NCBI RefSeq assembly: GCF_900236475.1
Contig: NZ_LT963352.1
Location: 4,728,501-4,792,500 of the forward strand
DNA from: Streptomyces chartreusis NRRL 3882
GTDB taxonomy: Bacteria; Actinomycetota; Actinomycetes; Streptomycetales; Streptomycetaceae
DNA: 64,000 nucleotides
Reading direction: 5' to 3'
Shown here: piece by piece, positions 42,259-50,850 of the stretch
Position numbering within the stretch: the stretch's first letter is position 1
How the letters are laid out: each line of letters starts with the position of its first letter
Position numbers and translations under genes: made by a program
The notes under the pieces: model-generated
What the model was told of the DNA's origin: nothing
What the model saw: the letters and a program-made list of their open reading frames with translations, nothing else
Database searches by the model: none

Positions 42259-43362
42259 TCAGCGCGCCCGGCGGGCCGCTGCCGCGTCGTGCATGCGCTG
42301 CTCGGCGATCCGGTCGGCCGCGGCAGCCGGCGGAATACCGTCCTCCTTCGCACGTGCGAATATGGCCAGCGTGGTGTCGAAGATCTTCGCCGCCTTCGCC
42401 TTGCACCGCTCGAAGTCGAAGCCGTGCAGTTCGTCGGCCACCTGGATGACACCGCCGGCGTTCACCACGTAGTCCGGCGCGTAGAGGATCCCGCGGTCGG
42501 CGAGGTCCTTCTCCACGCCCGGGTGGGCGAGCTGGTTGTTGGCCGCGCCGCAGACCACCTCGGCGGTCAGCACCGGCACGGTGTCGTCGTCCAGTGCCCC
42601 ACCCAGCGCGCAGGGGGCGTAGATGCCCAGCCCGTCGATGCGGATCAGCTCGTCGGTGTCCTTCACGGCCATGACGTCCCGGTGCCGCTCGGTGATCCGC
42701 CGTACGGCGTCCTCGCGCACGTCAGTGACGAAGACCTCGGCGCCCTCCTTCACGAGGTGCTCCACCAGGTGGTGGCCGACCTTGCCGACGCCGGCGATGC
42801 CGACCCGCTTCGCGCGCAGCGACGGGTCGCCCCACAGGTGCTGCGCGGAGGCCCGCATGCCCTGGTAGACGCCGTAGGCGGTGAGGACGGAGGAGTCCCC
42901 GGCGCCGCCGTTCTCCGGGGAGCGGCCGGTGGTCCAGCGGCACTCGCGGGCCACCACGTCCATGTCGGCGACGTACGTGCCGACGTCGCAGGCGGTGACG
43001 TAGCGCCCGCCGAGGGAGGCGACGAACCGGCCGTAGGCGAGGAGCAGCTCCTCGCTCTTGATCCGCTCCGGGTCGCCGATGATCACGGCCTTGCCGCCGC
43101 CGTGGTCGAGACCGGCCATGGCGTTCTTGTACGACATCCCGCGGGCGAGGTTCAGCGCGTCGGCGACCGCCTCGGCCTCGTTCGCGTACGGGTAGAAGCG
43201 CGTACCGCCGAGCGCGGGGCCCAGGGCGGTGGAGTGGATGGCGATGACGGCCTTGAGGCCGCTCGCGCGGTCCTGACAGAGCACGACTTGCTCATGACCC
43301 CCCTGGTCCGAGTGGAACAGGGTGTGCAGTACATCAGCAGGTGCGCCGGTTACGTCGGTCAC
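42259..43362 (-). CDS. vdh: Valine (branched-chain amino acid) dehydrogenase
   Basis: 367 residues from GTG 43362, with CAGGAG 8 bases upstream; the longer frame to 43593 is read-through into the upstream region. LGPALGGTRFYPYANEAEAVADAL and LARGMSYKNAMAGLDHGGGKAVI carry the catalytic lysines of leucine/valine dehydrogenases; GVGKVGHHLVEHLVKEGAEVFV binds NAD; APCALGGALDD and VVCGAANNQL close the site. It deaminates valine, leucine and isoleucine to keto acids that feed polyketide starters. In Streptomyces vdh is known to lie just ahead of bldC, as here, and the length agrees with the known ~364-residue enzyme. Confidence 0.93.
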   Translation of the reverse strand: MTDVTGAPADVLHTLFHSDQGGHEQVVLCQDRASGLKAVIAIHSTALGPALGGTRFYPYANEAEAVADALNLARGMSYKNAMAGLDHGGGKAVIIGDPERIKSEELLLAYGRFVASLGGRYVTACDVGTYVADMDVVARECRWTTGRSPENGGAGDSSVLTAYGVYQGMRASAQHLWGDPSLRAKRVGIAGVGKVGHHLVEHLVKEGAEVFVTDVREDAVRRITERHRDVMAVKDTDELIRIDGLGIYAPCALGGALDDDTVPVLTAEVVCGAANNQLAHPGVEKDLADRGILYAPDYVVNAGGVIQVADELHGFDFERCKAKAAKIFDTTLAIFARAKEDGIPPAAAADRIAEQRMHDAAAARRAR

Positions 43363-43585
43363 TGTGGTGACTCCTGAGTAAGTTGCGGCGGGTGGAGACC
43401 AGCTCCCGTGCGGGTGGCGGGGGCTGCTGAGCATGAGATTAGAGCCTGGTGGGCCCGCCGGCCGCACAGTGCTCAGGATCACCTCCGACCGGAGTACACC
43501 CGTGCGACGATTTGCATAGATTTCCCGCGCGTTTGTGAGTGGGTTCCGCAGGTTTTCGCGACGGTGCGCGGGGGAGGGAGCAGGC

Positions 43586-44431
43586 GTGCCCAAGGTGTCC
43601 TCGGTGATCGTCCCCTACGCGACCTATCTGCGCGTGTACGAGCCGCTGGCCGCCTTCGCCGAGCCGGAGCGCAGCCACTGGGCCCGCTACGCCCGCCGTC
43701 CGGACCGTCCCTCGTACCAGGACGAACTCCGCCGTGCCCTGGCCGACTTGGCGCCCACCCCGCCGGTCCTCGTGCCGGTGCACGAGAGCGAGGACGCCTT
43801 CGTGCTGGACGTCGACGGCGTCGTCTGCGTCTGCCCCTGGCGCACCCGGCTGCGCGGCTGGCAGGCCCTGGACGAGCTCTCCGAGGAGCTGCCGCCGCCC
43901 GTCCTGGACGCGGTCCTGCCGCCCTTCCTGCGCCGCCAGGCGGCCCAGGACTACGAACGCTGGCTGGCGGACAACCCGGACGCCCGGCCGTGGATCCGTA
44001 CGGCGACCTGGCAGGTGCCGATCAACTGGTTCGTGCTGGTCTCCGACGAGGAGCGCGAGTACGACAAGGGCGACAGCGTGCACAGCCCGCCGGTGCTGCG
44101 CTACCGCACGCCCATGGTCCAGGCCCGGCGCCGGGTGGCCCGGGGCCTGCGGGCCCTGAAGGAGGCCATGGACGAGGGGCCGCTGATCGACGGCCTGGTG
44201 GACGTCGGGCGCTGGCTGGAGGAGTTCCACCCGCGCTCGCTCGTGGAGCTGGACTACGGCGGCCTGGTGCACGCCGTGCCGGCCGGGGCGCTGGAGGACG
44301 ACCACTCGGCGGCGGACGTCGCCGAGGGGATCGCCGCGCTGCGCCGGGGCGACGGGGCGGCGGCCGGGGAGGCGTACGCCCGCCTGGTGGACCGGTGGCG
44401 TTCCGTGCGGGATCTGCGGTCGGCGAACTGA
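43586..44431 (+). CDS. Streptomyces-conserved hypothetical protein between vdh and bldC
   Basis: 281 residues from GTG 43586, after GGGGGAGGGAG. I do not recognise a domain. Visible parts: VSSVIVPYATYLRVYEPLAAF at the start, PPVLVPVHESEDAFVLDVDG, VCVCPWRTRLRGWQALDEL (two cysteines), ADNPDARPWIRTATWQVPINWFVLV, a conserved-looking SPPVLRYRTPMVQARRRVARGLR, and a helical end with LVELDYGGLVHAV. It is divergent from vdh over 223 bases. The consistent coding bias and clear ribosome site make it a real gene, and it sits at the place kept by a conserved gene in other streptomycetes. Confidence 0.8.
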   Translation: MPKVSSVIVPYATYLRVYEPLAAFAEPERSHWARYARRPDRPSYQDELRRALADLAPTPPVLVPVHESEDAFVLDVDGVVCVCPWRTRLRGWQALDELSEELPPPVLDAVLPPFLRRQAAQDYERWLADNPDARPWIRTATWQVPINWFVLVSDEEREYDKGDSVHSPPVLRYRTPMVQARRRVARGLRALKEAMDEGPLIDGLVDVGRWLEEFHPRSLVELDYGGLVHAVPAGALEDDHSAADVAEGIAALRRGDGAAAGEAYARLVDRWRSVRDLRSAN

Positions 44432-45027
44432 CCTCTGACCTTCGGTTCCTACGGACCGCTCGTGACCGGTCACGAACAGGCGTTTGACGTATCGCCCGTT
44501 TTGGGGTTACGTCCTCGCACCGGCGTTCCTGAAGAGCGCTCTGCGTGCGCTGAAGCCTTGTCAACAACGGACGTAGGTCCCGATCCGGGCGTACCTCTCA
44601 AGTAGGCCAAGCGTGACGGACTACACGTACGTGGCCCTTGCGCCCCTTGCCCCTCCTCATGCCAAAATAGGACAAGGAGTCCGGGGGGCTCCTTCCGTCC
44701 CGTTGTGCTGCATTGTGGGCGGAATCTCAGCATTGCACGCTTTGGGGGGTCTTGTGACTCCTGATCGCCCTGTGACTGATCGTCACAGTGGCGTGACTGT
44801 CCGCTATGGCATGGTCCATCGGCTTCCGTCGCTGATGAACACCTGGGAGGGCAATTCCATCGGTTTGGCCGACGCGGCTGGACAGATGGTGTAGTTGTAG
44901 TGCCGAGGACAAGCCGTTCGTCCTATAACCGACTCGACTCGCGTCCGCCATTTCGGGCAACGCGGGTCAAGGTGCAGAATTTAGAGGAAAGAACCGAGAA
45001 GGTTCGGTTCTCCCGAGGAGGCCGCTC
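44432..45027. promoter_or_regulatory. Long bldC upstream region
   Basis: 596 bases with lower G+C than the neighbours. CTGTGAC-N5-GTCACAG (44770-44788) is a 7-bp inverted repeat. TATAAC (44924-44929) is the best bldC -10 candidate; its -35 is weak. AGAACCGA pairs with TCGGTTCT around GAAGGT (44990-45011), directly ahead of GAGGAGG and ATG 45028. A low-bias frame from GTG 44754 to 44894 (46 residues) is listed separately. Confidence 0.6.
44754..44894 (+). CDS. Possible small ORF in the bldC upstream region
   Basis: 46 residues (starts VTPDRPVTDRHSGVTVRYGM). GGGGGG lies 4 bases before the GTG. Third-position G+C is only about 65 percent by my count, much below Streptomyces genes, and an inverted repeat sits in its start, so it may just be leader sequence. 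I recognise no homologue or domain. If translated, it could act as a leader peptide for bldC, but the spacing of 133 bases argues for independence. Confidence 0.3.
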   Translation: MTPDRPVTDRHSGVTVRYGMVHRLPSLMNTWEGNSIGLADAAGQMV

Positions 45028-45234
45028 ATGACCGCTCGCACCCCTGATGCCGAGCCGCTGCTGACCCCGGCTGAGGTCGCCACCATGTTCCGCGTCGACC
45101 CCAAGACGGTCACGCGGTGGGCGAAGGCCGGCAAGCTCACGTCGATCCGCACGCTCGGCGGGCATCGCCGCTACCGCGAGGCAGAGGTCCGCGCTCTGCT
45201 CGCGGGCATTCCGCAGCAGCGCAGCGAGGCCTGA
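45028..45234 (+). CDS. bldC: BldC, MerR-type developmental regulator
   Basis: 68 residues, one winged helix-turn-helix: LLTPAEVATMFRVDPKTVTRWAKAGKLTSIRTLGGHRRYREAEVRALL, ending AGIPQQRSEA. Unlike full MerR proteins it has no coiled coil or effector domain, and BldC binds cooperatively to runs of direct repeats. It keeps Streptomyces in vegetative growth and delays sporulation. GAGGAGG lies 6 bases before ATG 45028, following a hairpin. The length and sequence match the known protein, and vdh sits nearby as expected. Confidence 0.96.
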   Translation: MTARTPDAEPLLTPAEVATMFRVDPKTVTRWAKAGKLTSIRTLGGHRRYREAEVRALLAGIPQQRSEA

Positions 45235-45378
45235 ACAACTGAATAACCGGGCGAACCGGCTGGTCCCCCATCAGCCGAGACGTCCGAACCACAGCTCCAA
45301 GCGACGCGGGTCCTGCCCCAACAGGCCCCACGCCCACGCCAGTCAGAGCTTTCCAGGCATATGACAGGGTGCGTCGTC

Positions 45379-45418
45379 GATCGCGCTGGACTCCGCCGGG
45401 TCCAGCGCGATCTTTTTT
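45379..45418. terminator. Classical intrinsic terminator after bldC
   Basis: GATCGCGCTGGAC pairs with GTCCAGCGCGATC and is followed by six T residues (45413-45418). A T-run terminator of this quality is uncommon in Streptomyces. It lies 145 bases after the bldC stop. Confidence 0.9.
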
Positions 45419-45514
45419 GTGCGCCGGCTGTCGGTCTCGTGGCGTGGCTGTGAGCGGCCTTGTCGGAGTCTGGGGAGGGGCGTGGGATCCCTTGTGTGCG
45501 GCACCGTCGAAGGG

Positions 45515-45562
45515 GTGCAATTGCACATATTAAATTGACCCGTTGTAGGCGGGGTGTAAGTA
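45515..45562 (+). promoter_or_regulatory. Orphan promoter-like element with palindrome
   Basis: GTGCAATTGCAC (45515-45526) is a perfect palindrome in an AT-rich patch. TTGACC (45535-45540) and TAAGTA (45557-45562) are spaced by 16 bases, a passable sigma-70-type promoter reading rightward. No coding gene follows on this strand; a short hairpin (GGAGCC-ACC-GGCTCC) lies near 45640. The rest of 45235-45693 holds only the bldC terminator. Confidence 0.4.
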
Positions 45563-45693
45563 CCGCACTTTCCAAAACTCATGCAGTGACACCCGTCACA
45601 TACCGAGCGGCTTGTTAGCTCCGCCGCGGGTGCGGTAGTGGAGCCACCGGCTCCAGCACCCCGTGTACGAACGGGCGTTGAGGCCGGCTTCGG

Positions 45694-45894
45694 TCAGGCT
45701 CGCGCCGGACTCTCGTTCTCGACGGGCTCCTGGGAGGTCTGGGCGGTGCGTGGAGCGGTCTGGGCGGACTCCATCGCCAGCCGCAGCAGGTGATGGCAGA
45801 TCGGACAGTGGCGAGTGAGATGCCGGTACGACGACGCGGCCGCCAGGTGTGCACGGAGCAGGGCCCGCGTCTCGTGCCTAGCCGATGCCGCCAT
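45694..45894 (-). CDS. DUF6274 family small protein
   Basis: 66 residues from ATG 45894, with GGAGG 6 bases upstream (CTTCCGGAGGTGGCGTATGG on the minus strand). The chain MAASARHETRALLRAHLAAASSYRHLTRHCPICHHLLRLAM carries one CPICH pair with a neighbouring His cluster (RHC...CHH), suggesting a small zinc site, followed by a Thr/Ala-rich end. The family is restricted to streptomycetes and unstudied. I recall the family from its sequence and place next to bldC. The longer frame toward 46395 is tRNA and spacer sequence and not part of the gene. Confidence 0.75.
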   Translation of the reverse strand: MAASARHETRALLRAHLAAASSYRHLTRHCPICHHLLRLAMESAQTAPRTAQTSQEPVENESPARA

Positions 45895-46063
45895 ACGCCA
45901 CCTCCGGAAGGCCGAACCGGGAACGGCCCTGGTTTCTGGGTACCGAGGGAACGAGAGGCCGTCAAGACGGCGTGAGGGCCCCCGAGGGGGCATCGCACAG
46001 GTCAGGGGCGCACAAACGAACTTGGATGCGGGAGGTCCGGACGAGTGAAGCTCGGACGACAGA

Positions 46064-46092
46064 AGAGCCCGGATCCGGAAGACCCGGGCTCT
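46064..46092. terminator. Hairpin after the broken tRNA-Asp copy
   Basis: AGAGCCCGG pairs with CCGGGCTCT. It stands in the same relation to the tRNA fragment as the 46201-46230 hairpin does to the intact tRNA-Asp gene. Confidence 0.7.
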
Positions 46093-46094
46093 TT

Positions 46095-46174
46095 CACTGC
46101 GGTCCTGACGGGATTTGCTGTGCTTGATTGCGGCTGCGCCGCGGGCGCGGCCTCCACCTCGGCAGGGTGGCGAG
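46095..46174 (-). pseudogene. Degenerate partial tRNA-Asp copy
   Basis: The CACTGCGGTCCTGACGGGATTT run (46095-46117) repeats the 3' end and T arm of the intact tRNA-Asp next door exactly. A second block (46147-46174, GCGGCCTCCACCT...GCAGGGTGGCGAG) repeats the variable and anticodon region with TTGA changed to CGGC. About 29 unrelated bases separate them, and the D arm and 5' acceptor strand are missing, so it cannot form a working tRNA. Confidence 0.75.
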
Positions 46175-46200
46175 GGAGCGCGGTCGTTGGTCACGAGAAA

Positions 46201-46230
46201 GGGCTCGCGCCCCTTGCGGGGTGCGAGCCC
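46201..46230. terminator. Hairpin after tRNA-Asp copy 1
   Basis: GGGCTCGC(GC)CCC pairs with GGG(GT)GCGAGCCC around TTGC. On the minus strand it follows the tRNA 3' end by 14 bases. Confidence 0.7.
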
Positions 46231-46244
46231 TCTTTCTCTCACTG

Positions 46245-46319
46245 CGGTCCTGACGGGATTTGAACCCGCGGCCTCCACCTTGACAGGGTGGCGAGCACTC
46301 CAAACTGCTCCACAGGACC
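46245..46319 (-). tRNA. tRNA-Asp (anticodon GUC), copy 1
   Basis: Acceptor GGTCCTG:CAGGACC, anticodon loop CTGTCAA (GUC), T loop GGTTCAAATC. CCA is not encoded. The sequence is identical to copy 2 at 50870-50944 on the other side of hrpA, and a broken copy lies just downstream. Confidence 0.95.
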
Positions 46320-46412
46320 AGGTTTCGCGGCGCGATTTCTGCGTTGCGCTGCGAGAAGAGACTGTACAGGAGGGTGGGGCCCTGGTCGAACTCACCCTGC
46401 GTGCGCACGTGA

Positions 46413-49400
46413 TTACGGCACTGCCGCGTCGATCGCCTTCACGATCCGCTTGTCGGAGACGGGGTACGCCGTGCCCAGCGCGTGGGCGAAGTAGCTGACC
46501 CGGAGCTCCTCGATCATCCAGCGGATGTCCAGGACCGACGACGGCACCGGCCTCCCCTGCGGCATCTGCTCCAGGAGCCAGGCGTACTCGTCCTGCATCT
46601 CGTGGACCTTCTGCATCCGCGAGGTGTCCCGCTGGACGTTCGTCGGCATCTGCGTCAGACGCCGGTCCGCGGCCACCAGGTAGCGCATCAGGTCCGGCAT
46701 GCGGCGCAGACCCGCCTCCGTCACGAAGCCGGGCTTCACGAGGGCGTCCAGCTGCTTCCGCACGTCCTGGAGGTTCGGCAGCAGCGCGGGGCTGCGTACG
46801 GCCTTCAGACGGCGTTCACAGGCCTGCCAGGCGGCCAGCACCTGCTGCACCTGGCCCACGGTGCGGACGGTCGTGTCGACGATCTCGGCGCGCACCTTGT
46901 CGTACAGCTTCCGGTACGACTCCTCGTCCCACGCCGGCCCGCCGAAGTCCGCGATCAGCCGGTCGGCGGCCGCCATCGCGCAGTCGTCGAACAGCGCCTG
47001 GACGGAGCCGTGCGGATTCGCGGACAGCGCCAGCTTCTGCGCGTTCGTCAGCTTCTCGGAGGCGAACTTCGCCGGGTTCACCGGGATGTTGCGCAGGATC
47101 AGGCGGCGGGTGCCCTTCCACATGGCCTGCGCCTGTTCCGCCTCCGTGTCGAAGAGCCGTACGGAGACGGTGTCGCCGTCGTCGACCAGCGCCGGGTACG
47201 CCTTCACCGGCTGGCCGGCCCGCCGGGTCTCGAAGACGCGGGTGAGCGTGCCGATCGTCCAGTCCGTGAGGCCCTTGCGCTCCAGGGACTCGCCGCCCTG
47301 GCGTTCCGCCGTCGCGGCCGCGGCCTGGGAGAGGGCCTTGCGGGCCTTCGGCCGGAGTCTGAGCTTCAGCGCCTCCAGGTCCTTGTCCTCGGCGAGCTTG
47401 CGGCGCCGCTCGTCGACGATCCGGAACGTGACCTTGAGGTGGTCGGGGACCTTGGACCAGTCGAAGTCCTCGGCCTCGAAGGGCACCCCGACCATGCGCC
47501 TCAACTCGCGGGTCATGGTCGTGGTGAGCGGTTCCTGGAGCGGGACGGCCCTGTCCAGGAACGCCTTCGCGTAGTTCGGCGCGGGCACGTAGTTGCGGCG
47601 GATCGGTTTGGGCAGGGACCGGATGAGCTCCGTGACGAGCTCCTCCCGCAGGCCCGGGATCTGCCAGTCGAAGCCCTCGTCCGTGACCTGGTTGAGCACC
47701 TGGAGCGGGATGTGGACGGTCACACCGTCCGCGTCCGCGCCCGGCTCGAACTGGTACGTCACGCGGAACTTGAGGTTCCCCTGCCGCCAGGAGTCCGGAT
47801 AGTCCGCCTTGGTGACCTCGCCCGCCTTCTCGTTGATGAGCATCTCGCGCTCGAAGTCGAGGAAGTCGGGCTGCTCGTGGCGCTTGTGCTTCCACCAGGA
47901 GTCGAAGTGGGCGCCGGAGACGACGTGTTCGGGGATCCGCTGGTCGTAGAAGTCGAACAGCGTCTCGTCGTCGACCAGGATGTCCCGGCGCCGGGCCCGG
48001 TGCTCCAGCTCCTCGACCTCGGTGAGGAGTCTGCGGTTGTCCGAGAAGAACTTGTGGTGCGTGCGCCAGTCGCCCTCGACGAGCGCGTTCCGGATGAACA
48101 GCTCGCGGCTGGTCTCCGGGTCGATCCGCCCGTAGTTGACCTTCCGCTGGGCCACGATCGGCACGCCGTACAGCGTGACCTTCTCGTACGCCATCACGGC
48201 TGCCTGGTCCTTCTCCCAGTGCGGCTCGCTGTAGGTGCGCTTGAGGAGGTGGCCGGCGAGGGGTTCGACCCACTCGGGCTCGATCTTGGCGTTGACCCGG
48301 GCCCAGAGGCGGGAGGTCTCGACGAGTTCGGCGGACATCACGAAGCGCGGGGGCTTCTTGAAGAGGGCCGAGCCGGGGAAGACCGCGAACTTGGCGTTGC
48401 GGGCGCCCAGGTACTCGTTCTTCGCGCCCTCCTTCACGTCCTTCATCCCGATGTGGGACAGCAGGCCGGCGAGCAGGGAGACGTGGATGCGGTCGGCCGG
48501 GGCATCGTCCTCGTTGAGGTGGATGCCCATCTGCTTCGCGACCGTGCGCAGCTGGCTGTAGATGTCCTGCCATTCGCGGATGCGAAGGAAGTTGAGGTAC
48601 TCCTGCTTGCACATCCGGCGGAAGGAGGACGAGCCGCGCTCCTTCTGCTGCTCGCGGATGTAGCGCCAGAGGTTCAGGTAGGCCAGGAAGTCGCTGGTCT
48701 CGTCCTTGAAGCGGGCGTGCTGCTGGTCGGCCTGGGTCTGCTTGTCGGCGGGGCGCTCGCGGGGGTCCTGGATGGACAGCGCGGCGGCTATGACCATGAC
48801 CTCGCGCACACAGCCGTTCTTGTCCGCCTCCAGGACCATGCGGGCCAGCCGCGGGTCGACGGGCAGCTGGGCGAGCTTGCGGCCGGTGTCCGTGAGCCGC
48901 TTGCGGGGGTCCTTCTGCGCCGGGTCGAGGGCGCCCAGTTCCTGGAGGAGTTGCACGCCGTCGCGGATGTTGCGGTGGTCCGGCGGGTCGATGAAGGGGA
49001 ACTTCTCGATGTCGCCGAGGCCGGCCGCGGTCATCTGCAGGATGACGGAGGCGAGGTTCGTCCGGAGGATCTCCGCGTCCGTGAACTCCGGGCGGGCGTT
49101 GAAGTCGTCCTCGCTGTAGAGGCGGATGCAGATGCCGTCCGACGTACGGCCGCAGCGGCCCTTGCGCTGGTTGGCGCTGGCCTGGGAGACCGGCTCGATG
49201 GGGAGGCGCTGGACCTTGGTGCGGTGGCTGTAGCGGGAGATCCGTGCGAAGCCCGGGTCGATGACGTACTTGATGCCCGGGACGGTGAGGGACGTCTCCG
49301 CGACGTTCGTGGCCAGAACGATCCTGCGTCCGGTGTGGGGCTGGAAGACGCGATGCTGTTCGGCGTGGGAGAGCCGGGCGTAGAGCGGCAGGATCTCCGT

Positions 49401-50357
49401 GAAGCGGTAGTTCTTCTTGGTCAGGGCGTCGGCCGTGTCCCGGATCTCCCGCTCGCCCGACAGGAAGACCAGGATGTCGCCCTGACCCTCCTTCTGGAGC
49501 TCCTCGACGGCGTCGATGATCGCGGTGATCTGGTCGCGGTCGGCGTCGTCGCCGTCCTCCTCCAGGAGCGGCCGGTAGCGGACCTCCACGGGGTACGTAC
49601 GGCCGCTGACCTCGACGATCGGGGCGTCGCCGAAGTGCCGGGAGAAGCGCTCGGGGTCGATGGTGGCCGAGGTGATGACGACCTTGAGGTCGGGGCGCTT
49701 CGGCAGCAGCTGGGCGAGGTAGCCCAGCAGGAAGTCGATGTTGAGGGACCGCTCGTGGGCCTCGTCGATGATGATCGTGTCGTAGGCGCGCAGCTCGCGG
49801 TCGGTCTGGATCTCGGCGAGCAGGATGCCGTCCGTCATGAGCTTGACGAACGTGGCGTCCGGGTCGACCTGGTCCGTGAAACGGACCTTCCAGCCGACGG
49901 CCTCGCCCAGCGGGGTGTCCAGCTCCTCCGCCACGCGTTCGGCGACGGTGCGGGCGGCGATCCGGCGGGGCTGGGTGTGCCCGATCATGCCGCGGACCCC
50001 GCGGCCGAGCTCCATGCAGATCTTCGGGATCTGCGTGGTCTTCCCGGAACCGGTCTCACCGGCGACGATCACGACCTGGTGGTCGCGGATGGCGTCGGCG
50101 ATCTCGTCCTTCTTCTGGCTGACCGGCAGCTGCTCGGGGTACGTGATCCCGGGCACGCGGGCGCGGCGCCCGGCCATCCGCTCCTCGGCCTTGCCGATCT
50201 CCGCCTCGATCTCGGCCAGCACGGCGGCGCGTGCCTCCGGCTTACGGATCTTGCGCGCACCTTCGAGCCTGCGCCCGAGCCGGTGCGCGTCGCGCAGGGA
50301 CAGCTCGGTCAGGCGGGGGGCGAGGGCGCCGAGGGCGGGGGCGGATTGCGTAGACAT
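46413..50357 (-). CDS. hrpA: ATP-dependent RNA helicase HrpA (DEAH box)
   Basis: 1314 residues from ATG 50357. VIVAGETGSGKTTQIPKICMELG is Walker A, TIIIDEAHERSLN the DEAH box, VVITSATID motif III, and ATNVAETSLTVPGIKYVIDPG, QASANQRKGRCGRTSDGICIRLY motifs V and VI. Then come the HA2/OB modules and the long DUF3418 C-terminus typical of bacterial HrpA (~1300 residues). It is a 3'-5' helicase for mRNA processing and, in E. coli, stalled-ribosome splitting. Its antisense strand holds a very long open frame (46482-50621) that is only a mirror of its GC-rich codons. It lies between two identical tRNA-Asp genes. Confidence 0.96.
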   Translation of the reverse strand: MSTQSAPALGALAPRLTELSLRDAHRLGRRLEGARKIRKPEARAAVLAEIEAEIGKAEERMAGRRARVPGITYPEQLPVSQKKDEIADAIRDHQVVIVAGETGSGKTTQIPKICMELGRGVRGMIGHTQPRRIAARTVAERVAEELDTPLGEAVGWKVRFTDQVDPDATFVKLMTDGILLAEIQTDRELRAYDTIIIDEAHERSLNIDFLLGYLAQLLPKRPDLKVVITSATIDPERFSRHFGDAPIVEVSGRTYPVEVRYRPLLEEDGDDADRDQITAIIDAVEELQKEGQGDILVFLSGEREIRDTADALTKKNYRFTEILPLYARLSHAEQHRVFQPHTGRRIVLATNVAETSLTVPGIKYVIDPGFARISRYSHRTKVQRLPIEPVSQASANQRKGRCGRTSDGICIRLYSEDDFNARPEFTDAEILRTNLASVILQMTAAGLGDIEKFPFIDPPDHRNIRDGVQLLQELGALDPAQKDPRKRLTDTGRKLAQLPVDPRLARMVLEADKNGCVREVMVIAAALSIQDPRERPADKQTQADQQHARFKDETSDFLAYLNLWRYIREQQKERGSSSFRRMCKQEYLNFLRIREWQDIYSQLRTVAKQMGIHLNEDDAPADRIHVSLLAGLLSHIGMKDVKEGAKNEYLGARNAKFAVFPGSALFKKPPRFVMSAELVETSRLWARVNAKIEPEWVEPLAGHLLKRTYSEPHWEKDQAAVMAYEKVTLYGVPIVAQRKVNYGRIDPETSRELFIRNALVEGDWRTHHKFFSDNRRLLTEVEELEHRARRRDILVDDETLFDFYDQRIPEHVVSGAHFDSWWKHKRHEQPDFLDFEREMLINEKAGEVTKADYPDSWRQGNLKFRVTYQFEPGADADGVTVHIPLQVLNQVTDEGFDWQIPGLREELVTELIRSLPKPIRRNYVPAPNYAKAFLDRAVPLQEPLTTTMTRELRRMVGVPFEAEDFDWSKVPDHLKVTFRIVDERRRKLAEDKDLEALKLRLRPKARKALSQAAAATAERQGGESLERKGLTDWTIGTLTRVFETRRAGQPVKAYPALVDDGDTVSVRLFDTEAEQAQAMWKGTRRLILRNIPVNPAKFASEKLTNAQKLALSANPHGSVQALFDDCAMAAADRLIADFGGPAWDEESYRKLYDKVRAEIVDTTVRTVGQVQQVLAAWQACERRLKAVRSPALLPNLQDVRKQLDALVKPGFVTEAGLRRMPDLMRYLVAADRRLTQMPTNVQRDTSRMQKVHEMQDEYAWLLEQMPQGRPVPSSVLDIRWMIEELRVSYFAHALGTAYPVSDKRIVKAIDAAVP

Positions 50358-50506
50358 ACGCGATCCAGGATCTCATCCCGCCGATTTTTGTGGCTAACGC
50401 TTTTGTCTCGGGCGGTCCGACCAGGCCGGCCCCTCGGCCCGGGCCTGCCGGAGGGAGGCCCGCCTGAGACGATGGCGCGGTTCATCACACGAAAACGGGG
50501 TCCATC

Positions 50507-50695
50507 ATGCTCGTGCTCATACTGTCGCTCGTCGTCCTGCTCGTCATCGGCGGCTGTGTCTGCGTCTTCTGGGCGGCCCGGGGGGACGCCCCGCGCTGGG
50601 CACGTGGTGTGGCCAAGGTGACGCTGCTCGGCAGCGAACTGGCCCGCAGTGCGAGCCGGAATTCCGGCTCACGGCAAAGCGGCGGGGACGACTAG
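50507..50695 (+). CDS. Small single-pass membrane protein
   Basis: 62 residues from ATG 50507. Residues 2-24 (LVLILSLVVLLVIGGCVCVFWAA) form one membrane helix; the rest is basic and hydrophilic (GDAPRWARGVAKVTLLGSELARSASRN) and ends SGGDD. No family is recognised. It is divergent from hrpA over 149 bases and followed by a strong hairpin, so it forms its own short transcription unit. The coding bias and hydropathy support a true gene, but its small size limits certainty. Confidence 0.6.
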   Translation: MLVLILSLVVLLVIGGCVCVFWAARGDAPRWARGVAKVTLLGSELARSASRNSGSRQSGGDD

Positions 50696-50716
50696 GCGCT
50701 GCCAGACGACACGAAA

Positions 50717-50750
50717 GAGCCCCTCTCCGGTGAGAGTCGGAGAGGGGCTC
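50717..50750. terminator. Hairpin between small membrane protein gene and tRNA-Phe
   Basis: GAGCCCCTCTCCG pairs with CGGAGAGGGGCTC. It can end both the plus-strand gene and the minus-strand tRNA cluster. Confidence 0.85.
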
Positions 50751-50771
50751 AAGCCCTGGTGAGGGCGGTTG

Positions 50772-50845
50772 TGGCTGGGGCCGGGGTCGAACCGGCGACC
50801 TTCCGCTTTTCAGGCGGACGCTCGTACCAACTGAGCTACCCAGCC
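50772..50845 (-). tRNA. tRNA-Phe (anticodon GAA)
   Basis: Acceptor GGCTGGG:CCCAGCC, anticodon loop CTGAAAA (GAA), T loop GGTTCGACC. CCA is not encoded. It is the last gene of a Glu-Asp-Phe cluster read leftward. Confidence 0.95.
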
Positions 50846-50850
50846 ACGAG

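Noticed and set aside
44770..44788. CRP/FNR-type site (TGTGA...TCACA)
   Set aside because: The half-sites are separated by 7 rather than 6 bases, so a standard CRP site is not supported; it is kept only as an inverted repeat.
46482..50621. Plus-strand open frame of about 1380 codons opposite hrpA
   Set aside because: It mirrors the codon structure of a clearly conserved DEAH helicase; its product is low in family motifs and it has no ribosome site. Long antisense frames are normal at this G+C.
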